Source: Piscicoccus intestinalis NBRC 104926 (GTDB lineage Bacteria; Actinomycetota; Actinomycetes; Actinomycetales; Dermatophilaceae). From it: a stretch of 37,543 nt of DNA. Each line of letters begins with the position of its first letter. Within the stretch, counting starts at the first letter, position 1. The notes beneath the pieces were generated by a model. It had not been told where the DNA came from, did not search any database, and worked only from the letters and a program-made list of their open reading frames with translations. Where the stretch lies: NCBI RefSeq assembly GCF_001515525.1, contig NZ_BCNQ01000041.1, positions 1-37,543 on the forward strand, given 5' to 3'. The translations under genes were made by a program, and so were the position numbers. This document shows positions 1 through 7,975 of this stretch, piece after piece.

Positions 1-2
1 GT

Positions 3-476
3 CAGGTCTCCGCGCTGAGCCGGGCCGGGCACGGGCTCCTGGAGGCGACGGTGCTCGCGCCCGCGCGCGCCGCGCTGGGCCGCCCGAGCGTCGCGATCTG
101 CGCCGGGCCGCAGGCGCTGCCCGCCGAGGTGCTCGACGCCTACTTCGGCGCCGGGATCGTCGTCTACCAGGCGTGGACGCCGCCGCAGGCGTTCGGGCCG
201 CTGACCGCCAACGCGCCCGACCGGGTGCGCTTCGGCACCCTCGGCACCCCGCTGGAGTCGGTGCGGCTCGAACCCGTCGCGCCCACCGCAACCACCGCCA
301 CCTCCGAGCCAGGGTGGGTGGAGGCGAGCGCGCCGTGGCTGGCGGCACCGGCCCGGCTCCCGGGGCGACTCGACGCCGACGGCTACCTCGTGCCTGGCTC
401 CCCGGAGGACTCCCCCGACGCGTCGCCTGCGGCGGGCCGGCCGGCTACGCGGCCAGCTGCGACAGGGCGTGGATGA
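3..476 (+). CDS. C-terminal part of a degenerate AMP-binding (acyl-CoA synthetase-like) protein, partial
   Basis: The reading frame is open from the window edge, so the start lies outside. The visible part aligns by eye with the middle of long-chain acyl-CoA synthetases: a SGGAPL-like stretch is replaced by AICAGPQALP, followed by LDAYFGAGIVVYQ, then NAPDRVRFGTLGTPL and GRLDADGYL. The family's adenylate-binding YGLTE motif would fall where AWTPPQAF is found, so it appears lost. The protein stops soon after GRLDADGYL, before the GRxKE hinge and the C-terminal lid domain with its catalytic lysine, ending in a Pro/Ala/Arg-rich tail. It is therefore probably not a working ligase. Its stop lies 32 bp inside the convergent DUF445 gene. 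The family call is reasonable; any function is unknown. Confidence 0.55.
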   Translation, partial: QVSALSRAGHGLLEATVLAPARAALGRPSVAICAGPQALPAEVLDAYFGAGIVVYQAWTPPQAFGPLTANAPDRVRFGTLGTPLESVRLEPVAPTATTATSEPGWVEASAPWLAAPARLPGRLDADGYLVPGSPEDSPDASPAAGRPATRPAATGRG

Positions 477-1839
477 TCAGACCCGCGAGGCCACCGACGA
501 TCGTGCCGTTGATGCGGATGAACTGCAGGTCTCGGCCCACGTGCAGCTCGATGCGCTGGGCCGCCTCCTTGCCGTCCCAGCGGGCGATGACCTGCGAGAT
601 CACCGGGGCCAGCTCGCGACCGTAGGTCGAGACGACCGAGGCGATGATGTCGCCGACGCGCCCGTCGACCCGGCCCCGCAGCGTCTCGTCGTCGACGAGG
701 CGGCGCCCGAAGCTCACCGACTCCTCGACGAGGCGGCGGCGCACCTGCCCGTCCTCGTCCTGCAGGGAGCGCAGCAGCGCCGAGCGCAGCACCTCCCAGA
801 TCGCGAGCACCGTGTCGGTGGTCTGCGGGTGGCCCAGCAGCACCTCCTTGGCGGACTCGGCCTTGGCCATCGTGATCGGGTCTTCCTGCAGGTCACGGGC
901 CAGATCGCCGACGAGCTCGTCGATGGCGACCCGGACGCTGTGGTAGGGGTTGTCGCGCACGTCGCGCACCCAGCGCACGGCCTCGGTGTGGGCCCGGTCG
1001 CTGACGATGTCGTTGACCCAGCTCGGCGCCCACGTCGGGGCCCGCTCGGTGATGATCGCCATGAACGTGCGCGGGTTGTCGAGCAGCCACGTGTGGGCCT
1101 CCCCGACGACGATGTCGACGAGCCGCTGATGGATGCGGTCGGCGGCGATGTGTTCGAGCAGCAGCCCGGCGAGCGGGCTGACGGGCTCGGCGGCCACCCG
1201 CGGCAGCAGCGAGCCCTCGACGAGCTCGCGGATGTCGTCCTCGCGGACGTGCTCGACGCCGCGGCCGAGCATGCGGGAGACCTCGGTGACGAGCTTCTCG
1301 CTGTGGCCGCGGTCGCTGAGCCACTGCCCGGCGCGCACGCTGGCCCCGGAGGCCAGATAGCGTTCGCGGGCCGCGTCGCCGGTGAGGAAGTGCCCGACGA
1401 CGAAGTCCTCCAGGCTCTTGGCGAACACGTCCTTCTTGCGCGGCACGAGCGCGGTGTGCGGGATCGGGATGCCCAGCGGGTGACGGAACAGGGCCGTGAC
1501 CGCGAACCAGTCGGCGATCGCGCCCACCATCGCGGCCTCGGCCGTCGCGTTGACGTAACCCCACACGCCGCCGCGGTGCAGGGTGGCGACGAAGACGACG
1601 GCCGCGACCCCGAGCAGCGAGGTCGCGATGATCCGCATCCGGCGCAGGGCGGCGGCCCGCGCGGCGTCGGCCTCCGACAGGCCCATCGGCGTGCTCGACC
1701 CACCCGACGGCCCACCCGGCGACCCGCCTGCCGGACCACCGGAGGAACCACCGGAGGGACCACCTGGCGAGCCGGCGCCCCCGTCGGGAGGCGGGGCGCC
1801 CGCCGACCGGCCCGCACCCGTCGTCGTCGTGGAACTCAT
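445..1839 (-). CDS. DUF445 family membrane protein
   Basis: This 464-residue protein matches the DUF445 family by its core: a hydrophobic segment SLLGVAAVVFVATL, then a GYVNATAEAAMVGAIADWFA region with FRHPLGIPIPHTALVPRKKD, the family hallmark, followed by a long helical domain and a C-terminal hydrophobic helix IVGGLAGLIIHAL. The first 60 or so residues are a disordered Gly/Ser/Pro-rich tail. I chose the ATG at 1839 because GGGGGAGAA lies about 9 bases upstream; a GTG at 1872 is in frame but has no comparable site. The biochemical role of DUF445 is not established. It is divergent from the FUSC-type gene that follows. Confidence 0.85.
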   Translation of the reverse strand: MSSTTTTGAGRSAGAPPPDGGAGSPGGPSGGSSGGPAGGSPGGPSGGSSTPMGLSEADAARAAALRRMRIIATSLLGVAAVVFVATLHRGGVWGYVNATAEAAMVGAIADWFAVTALFRHPLGIPIPHTALVPRKKDVFAKSLEDFVVGHFLTGDAARERYLASGASVRAGQWLSDRGHSEKLVTEVSRMLGRGVEHVREDDIRELVEGSLLPRVAAEPVSPLAGLLLEHIAADRIHQRLVDIVVGEAHTWLLDNPRTFMAIITERAPTWAPSWVNDIVSDRAHTEAVRWVRDVRDNPYHSVRVAIDELVGDLARDLQEDPITMAKAESAKEVLLGHPQTTDTVLAIWEVLRSALLRSLQDEDGQVRRRLVEESVSFGRRLVDDETLRGRVDGRVGDIIASVVSTYGRELAPVISQVIARWDGKEAAQRIELHVGRDLQFIRINGTIVGGLAGLIIHALSQLAA

Positions 1840-1915
1840 GCGCCGATTCTCCCCCGCCGCAGCGGAGGGCACCTAGTCGGGCCGCGCGCGGCCCTGCGCG
1901 TGCCATCCTGGAGCG

Positions 1916-3430
1916 GTGCCGGGCACCGGACTACGCCGTCTGCGCCGACTGTGGGCGTCACCGCATCGTCGACGCCTCGTCAGTTCACGCCTCGACGGCC
2001 TGCTCAACCGCGTGCGGCCGTACGCGACGCGGATCACGCGGCTGACGGTGGCGGCCGTGCTCGCGTACCTGCTGGCGCAGGCGATCAGCCCCGGCAACAA
2101 CGACCTCACCGGCCCGCTGACCGCGCTGCTCGTCGTGCAGGCGAGCGCGACCGGCTCGCTGCAACAAGGGCGCTGGCGGGTCATGGCGGTGCTCACCGGG
2201 GTGCTCGTCGCGACCGTCGTCTCCAGCTGGGTGGGCCTGACGTGGTGGAGCCTCGGGCTCGTCATCGGCGCGGCCCTCACGCTCGGGCACCTCATGAAGC
2301 TCGGCGACCACATCCTCGAGACCCCGATCAGCGCCATGCTCATCCTCGGCGCCGCCCAACACGGGTCCGCCGGCGCGACCCGCGTCGGCTACACCCTCAT
2401 CGGCGCCGCGGTCGGCATGGCGTTCACCCTCGCGTTCCCGCCGCCGGTGCGCCTCGACAGCGCGGCCCGCTCCGTCGAGGAGGTCGCCACGGGGGCCGCG
2501 CGGGTGCTGCACACCGCGGGCGAGGAGCTCGAACACGGCGTGGACCGCCTCCGGGTCGAGGCGTGGCTGCACGACATCCACGCCCTGCTGCCGCTGGTGA
2601 GCCGGGCCGAGGCGGCCATCGCCGAGGCCCGCGACACCCGCCGGCTCAACACGCGGGCGCTCGTGCACGTCGACGCGCTGCCGGTGCTGCAGCACGGGGT
2701 GTCGGCCCTGGACCGCACGATCATCGCGGTGCGCCAGACCCTGCTCGCCCTGCAGCAGGAGGCGCCGCTGCTCGACGAGCCGCAGGACGAGTACGACGTC
2801 GAGTTGCGCCGCGCCCTCGCCGTGGTGCTCGCCGACATGGGCGACTGCATCACGGCGTTCGGCAACCTCACCGTCTCCGAGGCCCGCGGGCGCGACGCCG
2901 AGGCGGAGGCGGCGCTGACGCGAACCCTGGAGATCCTCAAGGAGACCCGGGCGATGCTCACCGAGCTGTTGCTCGTCGACCCCGGCGACGACACCTCGGC
3001 GTGGCTCATGCACGGCTCGATCCTGTCCGGCATCGAGGCCGTGCTCACCGAGCTCGACGTGCAGGCCCGGGTGCGCCGCCCCGACACCGGCGCGATCCCG
3101 CTGCGTCCCCTGTTGGAGCGGCCGAACGAGGTGATGTCGCGGCTGCTGCTGGACAATCAGGGCTGGGCGCCGACGACCCCGGCGGGTTCGGGGCGGTACA
3201 TGCCGACGTTCAACCCGTGGATGGACACCGGCACGATGGAGATCCTGTCCGGGCCGCCGACCGGCGAGTACCCGACCAGCCCCATCGTGCTGCCCGACCG
3301 GCACCCGCAGGCGCATCGGCAACCCGGCCGCCCCGGGGCCCGCCCCACGCACCCCGAGCGCCCCGAACGTCCCGAGCGCCGCGAACAGGGCGAGCCGCCG
3401 CGCCGCCGGGGCGCGGAGGCCTCCGAGTAG
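1916..3430 (+). CDS. FUSC-type / aromatic acid exporter family membrane protein
   Basis: The 504-residue product has a run of hydrophobic helices at about residues 40-175 with the FUSC/ArAE signature style: transmembrane segments around LTGPLTALLVVQAS, RWRVMAVLTGVLVATVV and RVGYTLIGAAVGMAF. A long soluble helical domain follows (about 180-400), then a Pro/Arg/Glu-rich tail. Family members are inner-membrane proteins thought to export aromatic acids or other organic anions; the substrate here cannot be told. The start is a GTG with GGAG only 3 bases upstream, so the exact start is uncertain. A compact hairpin lies directly after the stop. The gene is divergent from the DUF445 gene, a 76-bp gap separating them. 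Confidence 0.8.
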   Translation: MPGTGLRRLRRLWASPHRRRLVSSRLDGLLNRVRPYATRITRLTVAAVLAYLLAQAISPGNNDLTGPLTALLVVQASATGSLQQGRWRVMAVLTGVLVATVVSSWVGLTWWSLGLVIGAALTLGHLMKLGDHILETPISAMLILGAAQHGSAGATRVGYTLIGAAVGMAFTLAFPPPVRLDSAARSVEEVATGAARVLHTAGEELEHGVDRLRVEAWLHDIHALLPLVSRAEAAIAEARDTRRLNTRALVHVDALPVLQHGVSALDRTIIAVRQTLLALQQEAPLLDEPQDEYDVELRRALAVVLADMGDCITAFGNLTVSEARGRDAEAEAALTRTLEILKETRAMLTELLLVDPGDDTSAWLMHGSILSGIEAVLTELDVQARVRRPDTGAIPLRPLLERPNEVMSRLLLDNQGWAPTTPAGSGRYMPTFNPWMDTGTMEILSGPPTGEYPTSPIVLPDRHPQAHRQPGRPGARPTHPERPERPERREQGEPPRRRGAEASE

Positions 3431-3431
3431 G

Positions 3432-3450
3432 GCGGATCGCGGCGATCCGC
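3432..3450 (+). terminator. Hairpin terminator after the FUSC gene
   Basis: An 8-bp perfect stem (GCGGATCG / CGATCCGC) with a 3-base loop begins 2 bases after the stop codon. There is no T-run, as is usual for actinobacterial terminators. Confidence 0.5.
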
Positions 3451-3501
3451 GGGGTTCGGCCGGCGCTTCGCGCCCGCCCCGACGCGGGGCACCCGCGCTC
3501 G

Positions 3502-3605
3502 ATTCGCCATAACGACGATCGCTTCGAGGCACTCCTCAGCGTCGTCGCAGGTCAACGCCCTGTGGGTCCGTCGAGGGGCTCATCGGGATCGTCGATATGG
3601 CGAAT
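3502..3605. repeat. 104-bp element bounded by 19-bp inverted repeats
   Basis: The left end (3502-3520) and right end (3587-3605) are inverted copies matching at 18 of 19 positions (ATTCGCCATA, then A or T, then CGACGATC). The 66 bases between them have no open frame I would accept. The ends are more AT-rich than their surroundings. It could be a small MITE-like element, a repetitive extragenic palindrome, or a long hairpin RNA. No clear target-site duplication flanks it. Confidence 0.55.
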
Positions 3606-3664
3606 TCCTCGGCGAGCCCGCCACGTGGGCGACCGCCGATCGCCTCGACCACCGCGGGCACGAC

Positions 3665-3695
3665 GAACCCGCCCGGCGCGGGGCCGAGCGGGTTC
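3665..3695 (-). terminator. Hairpin downstream of the 3716-4438 gene
   Basis: GAACCCGC (3665-3672) pairs with GCGGGTTC (3688-3695), and an inner CGGC/GCCG stem closes a short loop. It lies 20 bases past the stop of the minus-strand gene. Confidence 0.45.
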
Positions 3696-3715
3696 GCGGG
3701 GTGAGCTGAGAGCCG

Positions 3716-4438
3716 TCAGTTGTGCGCGGCGGGGGCGTGCATCCAGACGATGACCTCGAGGTGGCGCAGCAGGTGTCCGGGGTCGCCGACGTCTACGCCG
3801 GGGGCCTCGGCGGCGCGCTCGACGATCCGGGCGACGTCGTCACGCAGCTGCGCGTCGCTGAGCACGTGGTGGAACACCTGCCAGTCGACCTGGTAGCGCG
3901 AGGGCCACATGCCCAGGTAGCGGATCGTGCCTTCGGCGCGCAGCGGAAACAGGTTCGGGCGCTTGCGGGCGCACAGCTTGGCGGCGGGAGCCCAGTTCTG
4001 CTGGTACCGGTCGACCGGAGGCGGTACGAGGGCGCGCAGGGTCGTGTACAGCTGGTCCATGGCCAGCACGAGGTCGGCGTCGGCCTCCTGCAGACGCGCG
4101 TCGACCGGCAGCCGCTGCGGGTCGAGCAGTTCGCGCACGGTGTCGTGCGCCGACCCCCCCTCGAGCAGGGCGCGCACCATCGACGGCTCGGTGCGGGTGT
4201 CCATCATGGCCACGGCGAGCAGGTCCCGCTCGGTGATGCGACCGGGATCGGGGTCGCCCAGGCTGTTGAAGGTGGCGCCCGGGTAGTTGCTGTCGCGGCT
4301 GTAGTAGCGGGCCACGCGCTCGGTGGCGCGCGGATCGCGCACCGCGGTGCGGATCCGCTCGAGGGCCGGCCCGTAGAAGGCATCTGCGTTGCGCCATCCC
4401 GACGGCACCGGGAGGTGGCTCAGGGCGATCGTCGACAT
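3716..4438 (-). CDS. Uncharacterised cytoplasmic protein (DUF6308-like?)
   Basis: A 240-residue protein with no signal peptide or membrane segment. Visible traits are an N-terminal stretch with YYSRDSNYPGATFNSLGD, an acidic middle (ADADLVLAMDQLYTTL), and a basic aromatic stretch CARKRPNLFPL followed by YLGMWPSRYQVDWQVFHHVL. The layout resembles actinobacterial proteins grouped as DUF6308, but I recall this only from general features and am not sure. The ATG at 4438 has AAGGAG about 10 bases upstream, which settles the start against a longer in-frame extension. The gene stands alone between two hairpins, with its own upstream region shared with the end of the hydrolase gene. Function unknown. 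Confidence 0.75.
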   Translation of the reverse strand: MSTIALSHLPVPSGWRNADAFYGPALERIRTAVRDPRATERVARYYSRDSNYPGATFNSLGDPDPGRITERDLLAVAMMDTRTEPSMVRALLEGGSAHDTVRELLDPQRLPVDARLQEADADLVLAMDQLYTTLRALVPPPVDRYQQNWAPAAKLCARKRPNLFPLRAEGTIRYLGMWPSRYQVDWQVFHHVLSDAQLRDDVARIVERAAEAPGVDVGDPGHLLRHLEVIVWMHAPAAHN

Positions 4439-4572
4439 CTGTGCGGCTCCTTCGACCGGCGGCGCCAGTGACCGATCGCCACCCACCGCCACTGAATGTT
4501 GCTCCCACCGTATCCGTCTGGGCACTTCACCACGCAGTGTTTGATCCTTGAATCCGCGGGCGCCCGCGCCGA

Positions 4573-4607
4573 GCGGCGGGTGCGGGCGAAGGGCCCGCAC
4601 CCGCCGC
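4573..4607 (-). terminator. Strong hairpin terminator after the secreted hydrolase gene
   Basis: A perfect 15-bp GC-rich stem (4573-4587 with 4593-4607) around a GAAGG loop starts 13 bases past the stop codon of the minus-strand hydrolase gene. There is no U-run. Its length and position make termination the likely role. Confidence 0.7.
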
Positions 4608-4619
4608 GGCGGCCCCTTC

Positions 4620-6305
4620 CTATCGGGCGACCAGCAGGGACATCCAGCGTTTGTACTCCGCCGACGCCTTCGGGTTGTGGCTGAACAGCGCCGAGCGAAT
4701 GTACGAGGCGGACTCATCGAAGTAGCTCTCGTAGCCGATCCACTGCTGATTGGCCTTCAGCCAGCCGTAGACGAAGTTGATGTACGTCGGGTTGTCGCCG
4801 CCGCTGGCGTCGTTGGCGGGCGCGACTCCCCACTCGGGGAGCACGAACTTCTTGCCGCGCGCCTTGGCGAAGTTCAACCAGAAGTTCCACCCGTACTCCG
4901 CGTCGCGGTGCCGGGCGATGTTGGCGGCGGTGGTGTACCCCGGCCACCAGTCGTAGGCGTCCATGCCGATGAAGTCGACGTAGGCGTCGCCCGGGTAGAA
5001 GATCCGGGCGTCCTTGGTGCCCGTCTGGCCCGGCCCTTCGTTGACCACCCATGCGATGCGAAGGTTTTTGCCGCCCTTGCGGATCGCGGTGACGGCGTGC
5101 CGGTACGCGGTCTTCCACTGCTCGGCGCTGCCGGGGTAGGCGGCGTGTTTCCAGCCGGGCAGGTTCATCTCCCAGCCGAGCCGGATGTACGCGTTCGGGT
5201 AGCGGCTCGCGATGAGCCGGCCGAAGCGTTCCCACTGGGCGTTGTACCCGCCGCGGGTGGCCGTCGACAGGTTGCCGTCGTCCGGCCACAGCGGCACGCC
5301 GACGTCGAGGGTGCCCTGGTACCCCGCGGGGATCCGCGCGGAGTCCATGAACCAGGCGCCGAGCATCGCGTCCCACGACTCGCGCGCGGGGAACACGGTG
5401 ATGACGTCGGCCTTCTTGCCGCGGGCCCGCTCGAAGCTCGTGAGCCGGTCGGCCTTGTGCATCGGAAAGCTGCCGGAGTCAAAGATCAGGCCGCTCGGTC
5501 GCTTCGTGGCCGGAGTCGCTGGGCTCGATGGGCTGGGAGCCGGGGCCGGAGTCGTCGGAGCCGGCGTGGTCGGGGCAGGCGTAGGAGCCGGATTCGTCGG
5601 AGCCGGATTCGTCGGCGCCGGCGTGGACCCGGAGACGACCTGGTTGACCTTGATCGCGGAGACGAGTGCGCTGTCCTTCTTGTTGCGCACCGCGAGGTCG
5701 AGGCGGCCGTCGCGGACGTCGACCTGGAAGGTGCGGTCGTAGGCGCGACGCTGACCGACCGCGGCGTAGATATCCACGTCGGTCAGCTTGGTCTGGCCCT
5801 CCGCGAGCACGTCGAAGACACGCTGGCCGGGCTTGGTCCACCACGCCTCGCGCATCTTCAACGTGACGATGTAGGTGCCGTTGGCCACCGGCCGGCTCCA
5901 GCGGTTGAACCGCACGAGCTCGGCCCGGTAGAGGTCGTCGTCGCGGGTGCCGAGGATGTCGACGTTGCTGCCGTAGCTGCGGGAGTAGGCCCCGCCGTCG
6001 AATCCGGATCGGGCGGACCAGGTGTTGCCGGCGGTGTCTTTGATCGGCGTCGGCTCCATGACGACGCGCGCGGCGACCTTGGTCGTGACCGCCGCCGGTT
6101 GCGCCGCGGGGTGCGCCTGAACGGGCGCCTGAACAGGAGACAGTGCCGGCGACCGAACGGACGACTGAGCCGGCGACTGGGCCGGAGACGGGGCCGCCGC
6201 GGCGGCCGGAACGGGCAGGACGGCAAGGGTGAGCGACGCGGACATGGCCGTCAGGGACATGGCGGCCGTGATCCTGCGCCCACCCGCTGGGTGGTGAGCA
6301 CGCAT
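4620..6305 (-). CDS. Secreted malectin-domain plus GH26-like glycoside hydrolase
   Basis: The 561-residue product has an N-terminal signal region (RRITAA, then a hydrophobic stretch ending AVLPVPAAAAA), a Ser/Pro/Gln repeat tract, a malectin-like carbohydrate-binding domain at about 80-205 (GFDGGAYSRSYGS, YIVTLKMREAWW, GQRVFDVLAEGQ), a Pro/Thr linker (repeats of NPAPT and TPAPT), and a TIM-barrel glycosidase domain at about 255-561. Likely catalytic residues are Glu379 in GWEMN (acid/base) and Glu491 in LPEWG (nucleophile), the arrangement seen in clan GH-A families such as GH26. It should act outside the cell on a beta-glycan, perhaps the polysaccharide built by the neighbouring genes. The ATG at 6305 precedes a basic n-region but lacks a clear ribosome binding site; an ATG at 6260 is an alternative. 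Confidence 0.8.
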   Translation of the reverse strand: MRAHHPAGGRRITAAMSLTAMSASLTLAVLPVPAAAAAPSPAQSPAQSSVRSPALSPVQAPVQAHPAAQPAAVTTKVAARVVMEPTPIKDTAGNTWSARSGFDGGAYSRSYGSNVDILGTRDDDLYRAELVRFNRWSRPVANGTYIVTLKMREAWWTKPGQRVFDVLAEGQTKLTDVDIYAAVGQRRAYDRTFQVDVRDGRLDLAVRNKKDSALVSAIKVNQVVSGSTPAPTNPAPTNPAPTPAPTTPAPTTPAPAPSPSSPATPATKRPSGLIFDSGSFPMHKADRLTSFERARGKKADVITVFPARESWDAMLGAWFMDSARIPAGYQGTLDVGVPLWPDDGNLSTATRGGYNAQWERFGRLIASRYPNAYIRLGWEMNLPGWKHAAYPGSAEQWKTAYRHAVTAIRKGGKNLRIAWVVNEGPGQTGTKDARIFYPGDAYVDFIGMDAYDWWPGYTTAANIARHRDAEYGWNFWLNFAKARGKKFVLPEWGVAPANDASGGDNPTYINFVYGWLKANQQWIGYESYFDESASYIRSALFSHNPKASAEYKRWMSLLVAR

Positions 6306-6859
6306 ATGGGGGGACTTTCGGACTGGGGGAGGAGGGGTGGGACGTTGAGTGAATCGACCCTTGCCACCCGCAAGTTGAGCCCTCCGCGCCAGCCCGCAGG
6401 AGTGGCATAGGTCACAATCGGAAGAACTCAGATGTCTGTTTCCATTTGGACGGACATGCCGTCGGCGAGGTGGGCGCTGGATCAGCGGGCCATCCGGGGG
6501 GATTCGCCGGCCCGCCTCCCCGGGCCGCGGCCCCACCGGACTCACACTCCCGGGCGGTGTTCACGATTCGAGACGAGCAAGACGTTCGCCCAGTTCACTG
6601 CCAGTAGCGAATTCGTCGTCGAGCCGGACCGCCGCCGCAGGCAGCCGCCGCCGCGGGGCGCAGGATGTCGTGATCGCGACAGTGACGCACTAGGCTGCAG
6701 CCCGACGCCTCTGCGCCCCGTGGTCTTGCGCCACCCCTCCGGGGCGGATGTGTGACCGTGTGCCGTCGTGGCGCGCCGCAGAGCGCTCAGCGGGACGTGA
6801 TGTCTCGCGCCCGTGTCACCGCGCGTGGCATCCAGCCAGGTCAGAAAAGGTGGTCAGTC
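6306..6859. other. Divergent intergenic region, no gene seen
   Basis: This 554-bp stretch separates the hydrolase from the ExoA-like glycosyltransferase. It holds the two promoters by inference. A TAGGCT (6691-6696) could be a -10 box for the plus-strand gene, but the -35 position is poor. CCGGGG (6494-6499) can pair with CCCCGG (6518-6523). I found no open frame with a credible start and no known riboswitch core. Confidence 0.4.
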
Positions 6860-7897
6860 ATGAGCGTGCTGGTCGTCATGCCCGCTCTCAACGAGGCGCC
6901 CTTCATCGCCACCGCGGTGGGGCAGCTCATGGATTCCGTGCACGACCTCGACATCACCCTTGTCGTGGCCGACGGAGGCAGCACCGACGGCACCCGCGGC
7001 ATCGTGACCGACATGAGTCGACGCGACCCGCGCATCCGGCTCCTGGACAACCCGGGCCGCACCCAGTCGCGCGGCGTCAACCTCGCGGTGCAGCTGGCCG
7101 ACGACGACGTCGACGTGGTCGTGCGCACCGACTGCCACGCCGAGTACCCCCCGGGATTCCTCCGGCGCGTCGTCGACGGGCTGCGCGCGCTGCGCGAGCA
7201 GAGCTGCGTGTCCGTCGTCGTGCCGATGGTCGCCGACGGTGAGACCGCCTTCCAGCACGCCGTCGCCGCCACCCAGAACAGCCTTCTCGGCAACGGCGGC
7301 TCGGCACATCGCCGGCTCGGCGAGTCCCGGTACGTCGACCACGGCCACCACGCGGCCTTCGATCGGCACGCGTTCGTGCGCGCCGGCGGGTACGACCCGC
7401 GGATGATGCACAACGAGGACGCCGAACTCGATGTGCGGCTCGTGCGCGGAGGCGGTCGCATCTTCCTCGACACCGGCGCGGCCATCACGTACTTCCCGCG
7501 CCGCAACTGGCGCACGCTGGCCCGGCAGCAGTACAACCACGGGCGCGGGCGGGCCTGGAACACCGTCAAGCACCGCACCCGACCGCGGGTGCGGCAGATC
7601 GCGCCGGCCGCCGTCACCGCGCTGAACGCAGCCTGCCTGCTGGCCGCGGGGCGCTCCCGCAGTACCCTCGTCGCGCCGCTGGCCTACGCCGGCGCCTGCG
7701 TGGCGGTCGGTGTCCGCACCGCCGCGCAGGAGCGGGATCGCCGGCTGCTGCTGATGGGCCCCATCGCGATGCTGACGCACCACGCCTGGGGCACCGGCTT
7801 TCTCGGGGGGCTCGTGCGCCACCCCGACTTCAACCAGGCGCCGGCCGTCGCCGCGACGGGCGCGCTGACCGGCACACCCGCGGTCCCCGCCGCCTGA
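6860..7897 (+). CDS. ExoA-like family 2 glycosyltransferase
   Basis: A 345-residue GT2 enzyme. The nucleotide-binding start is MSVLVVMPALNEAPFIATA; VVADGGSTDGTRGIV and RTDCHAEYPPGFLRRVV supply the GT-A fold and a DxD-like metal site; GGYDPRMMHNEDAELDVRL is the acceptor-side ED motif. The C-terminal third carries hydrophobic helices around residues 245-320, as in the succinoglycan glucosyltransferase ExoA and relatives. It probably adds a sugar to a lipid-linked exopolysaccharide intermediate at the membrane. The ATG at 6860 follows AAAAGG by about 9 bases; an upstream in-frame extension to 6752 looks spurious. It converges on the GT2-GT4 gene. Confidence 0.85.
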   Translation: MSVLVVMPALNEAPFIATAVGQLMDSVHDLDITLVVADGGSTDGTRGIVTDMSRRDPRIRLLDNPGRTQSRGVNLAVQLADDDVDVVVRTDCHAEYPPGFLRRVVDGLRALREQSCVSVVVPMVADGETAFQHAVAATQNSLLGNGGSAHRRLGESRYVDHGHHAAFDRHAFVRAGGYDPRMMHNEDAELDVRLVRGGGRIFLDTGAAITYFPRRNWRTLARQQYNHGRGRAWNTVKHRTRPRVRQIAPAAVTALNAACLLAAGRSRSTLVAPLAYAGACVAVGVRTAAQERDRRLLLMGPIAMLTHHAWGTGFLGGLVRHPDFNQAPAVAATGALTGTPAVPAA

Positions 7898-7919
7898 GCG
7901 ACGGAAACGTCCCGCTCGA

Positions 7920-7975
7920 AGCCGGCGGACGGACCACCCCGGGTTTCTCGCTACCGCAGGCCTCGACCGCCGGCT
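7920..7975. terminator. Inverted repeat between convergent glycosyltransferase genes
   Basis: AGCCGGCGG (7920-7928) pairs with CCGCCGGCT (7967-7975), separated by 38 bases. It fills the 77-bp gap between two convergent stops and may work as a bidirectional terminator; the long loop makes this only a suggestion. Confidence 0.3.

Noticed and set aside
469-3753. Long plus-strand open frame of about 1090 codons
   Set aside because: It is Asp/Arg/Ala-rich without family resemblance and runs antisense to DUF445 and out of frame with the FUSC-type gene; long empty frames are common at this G+C.
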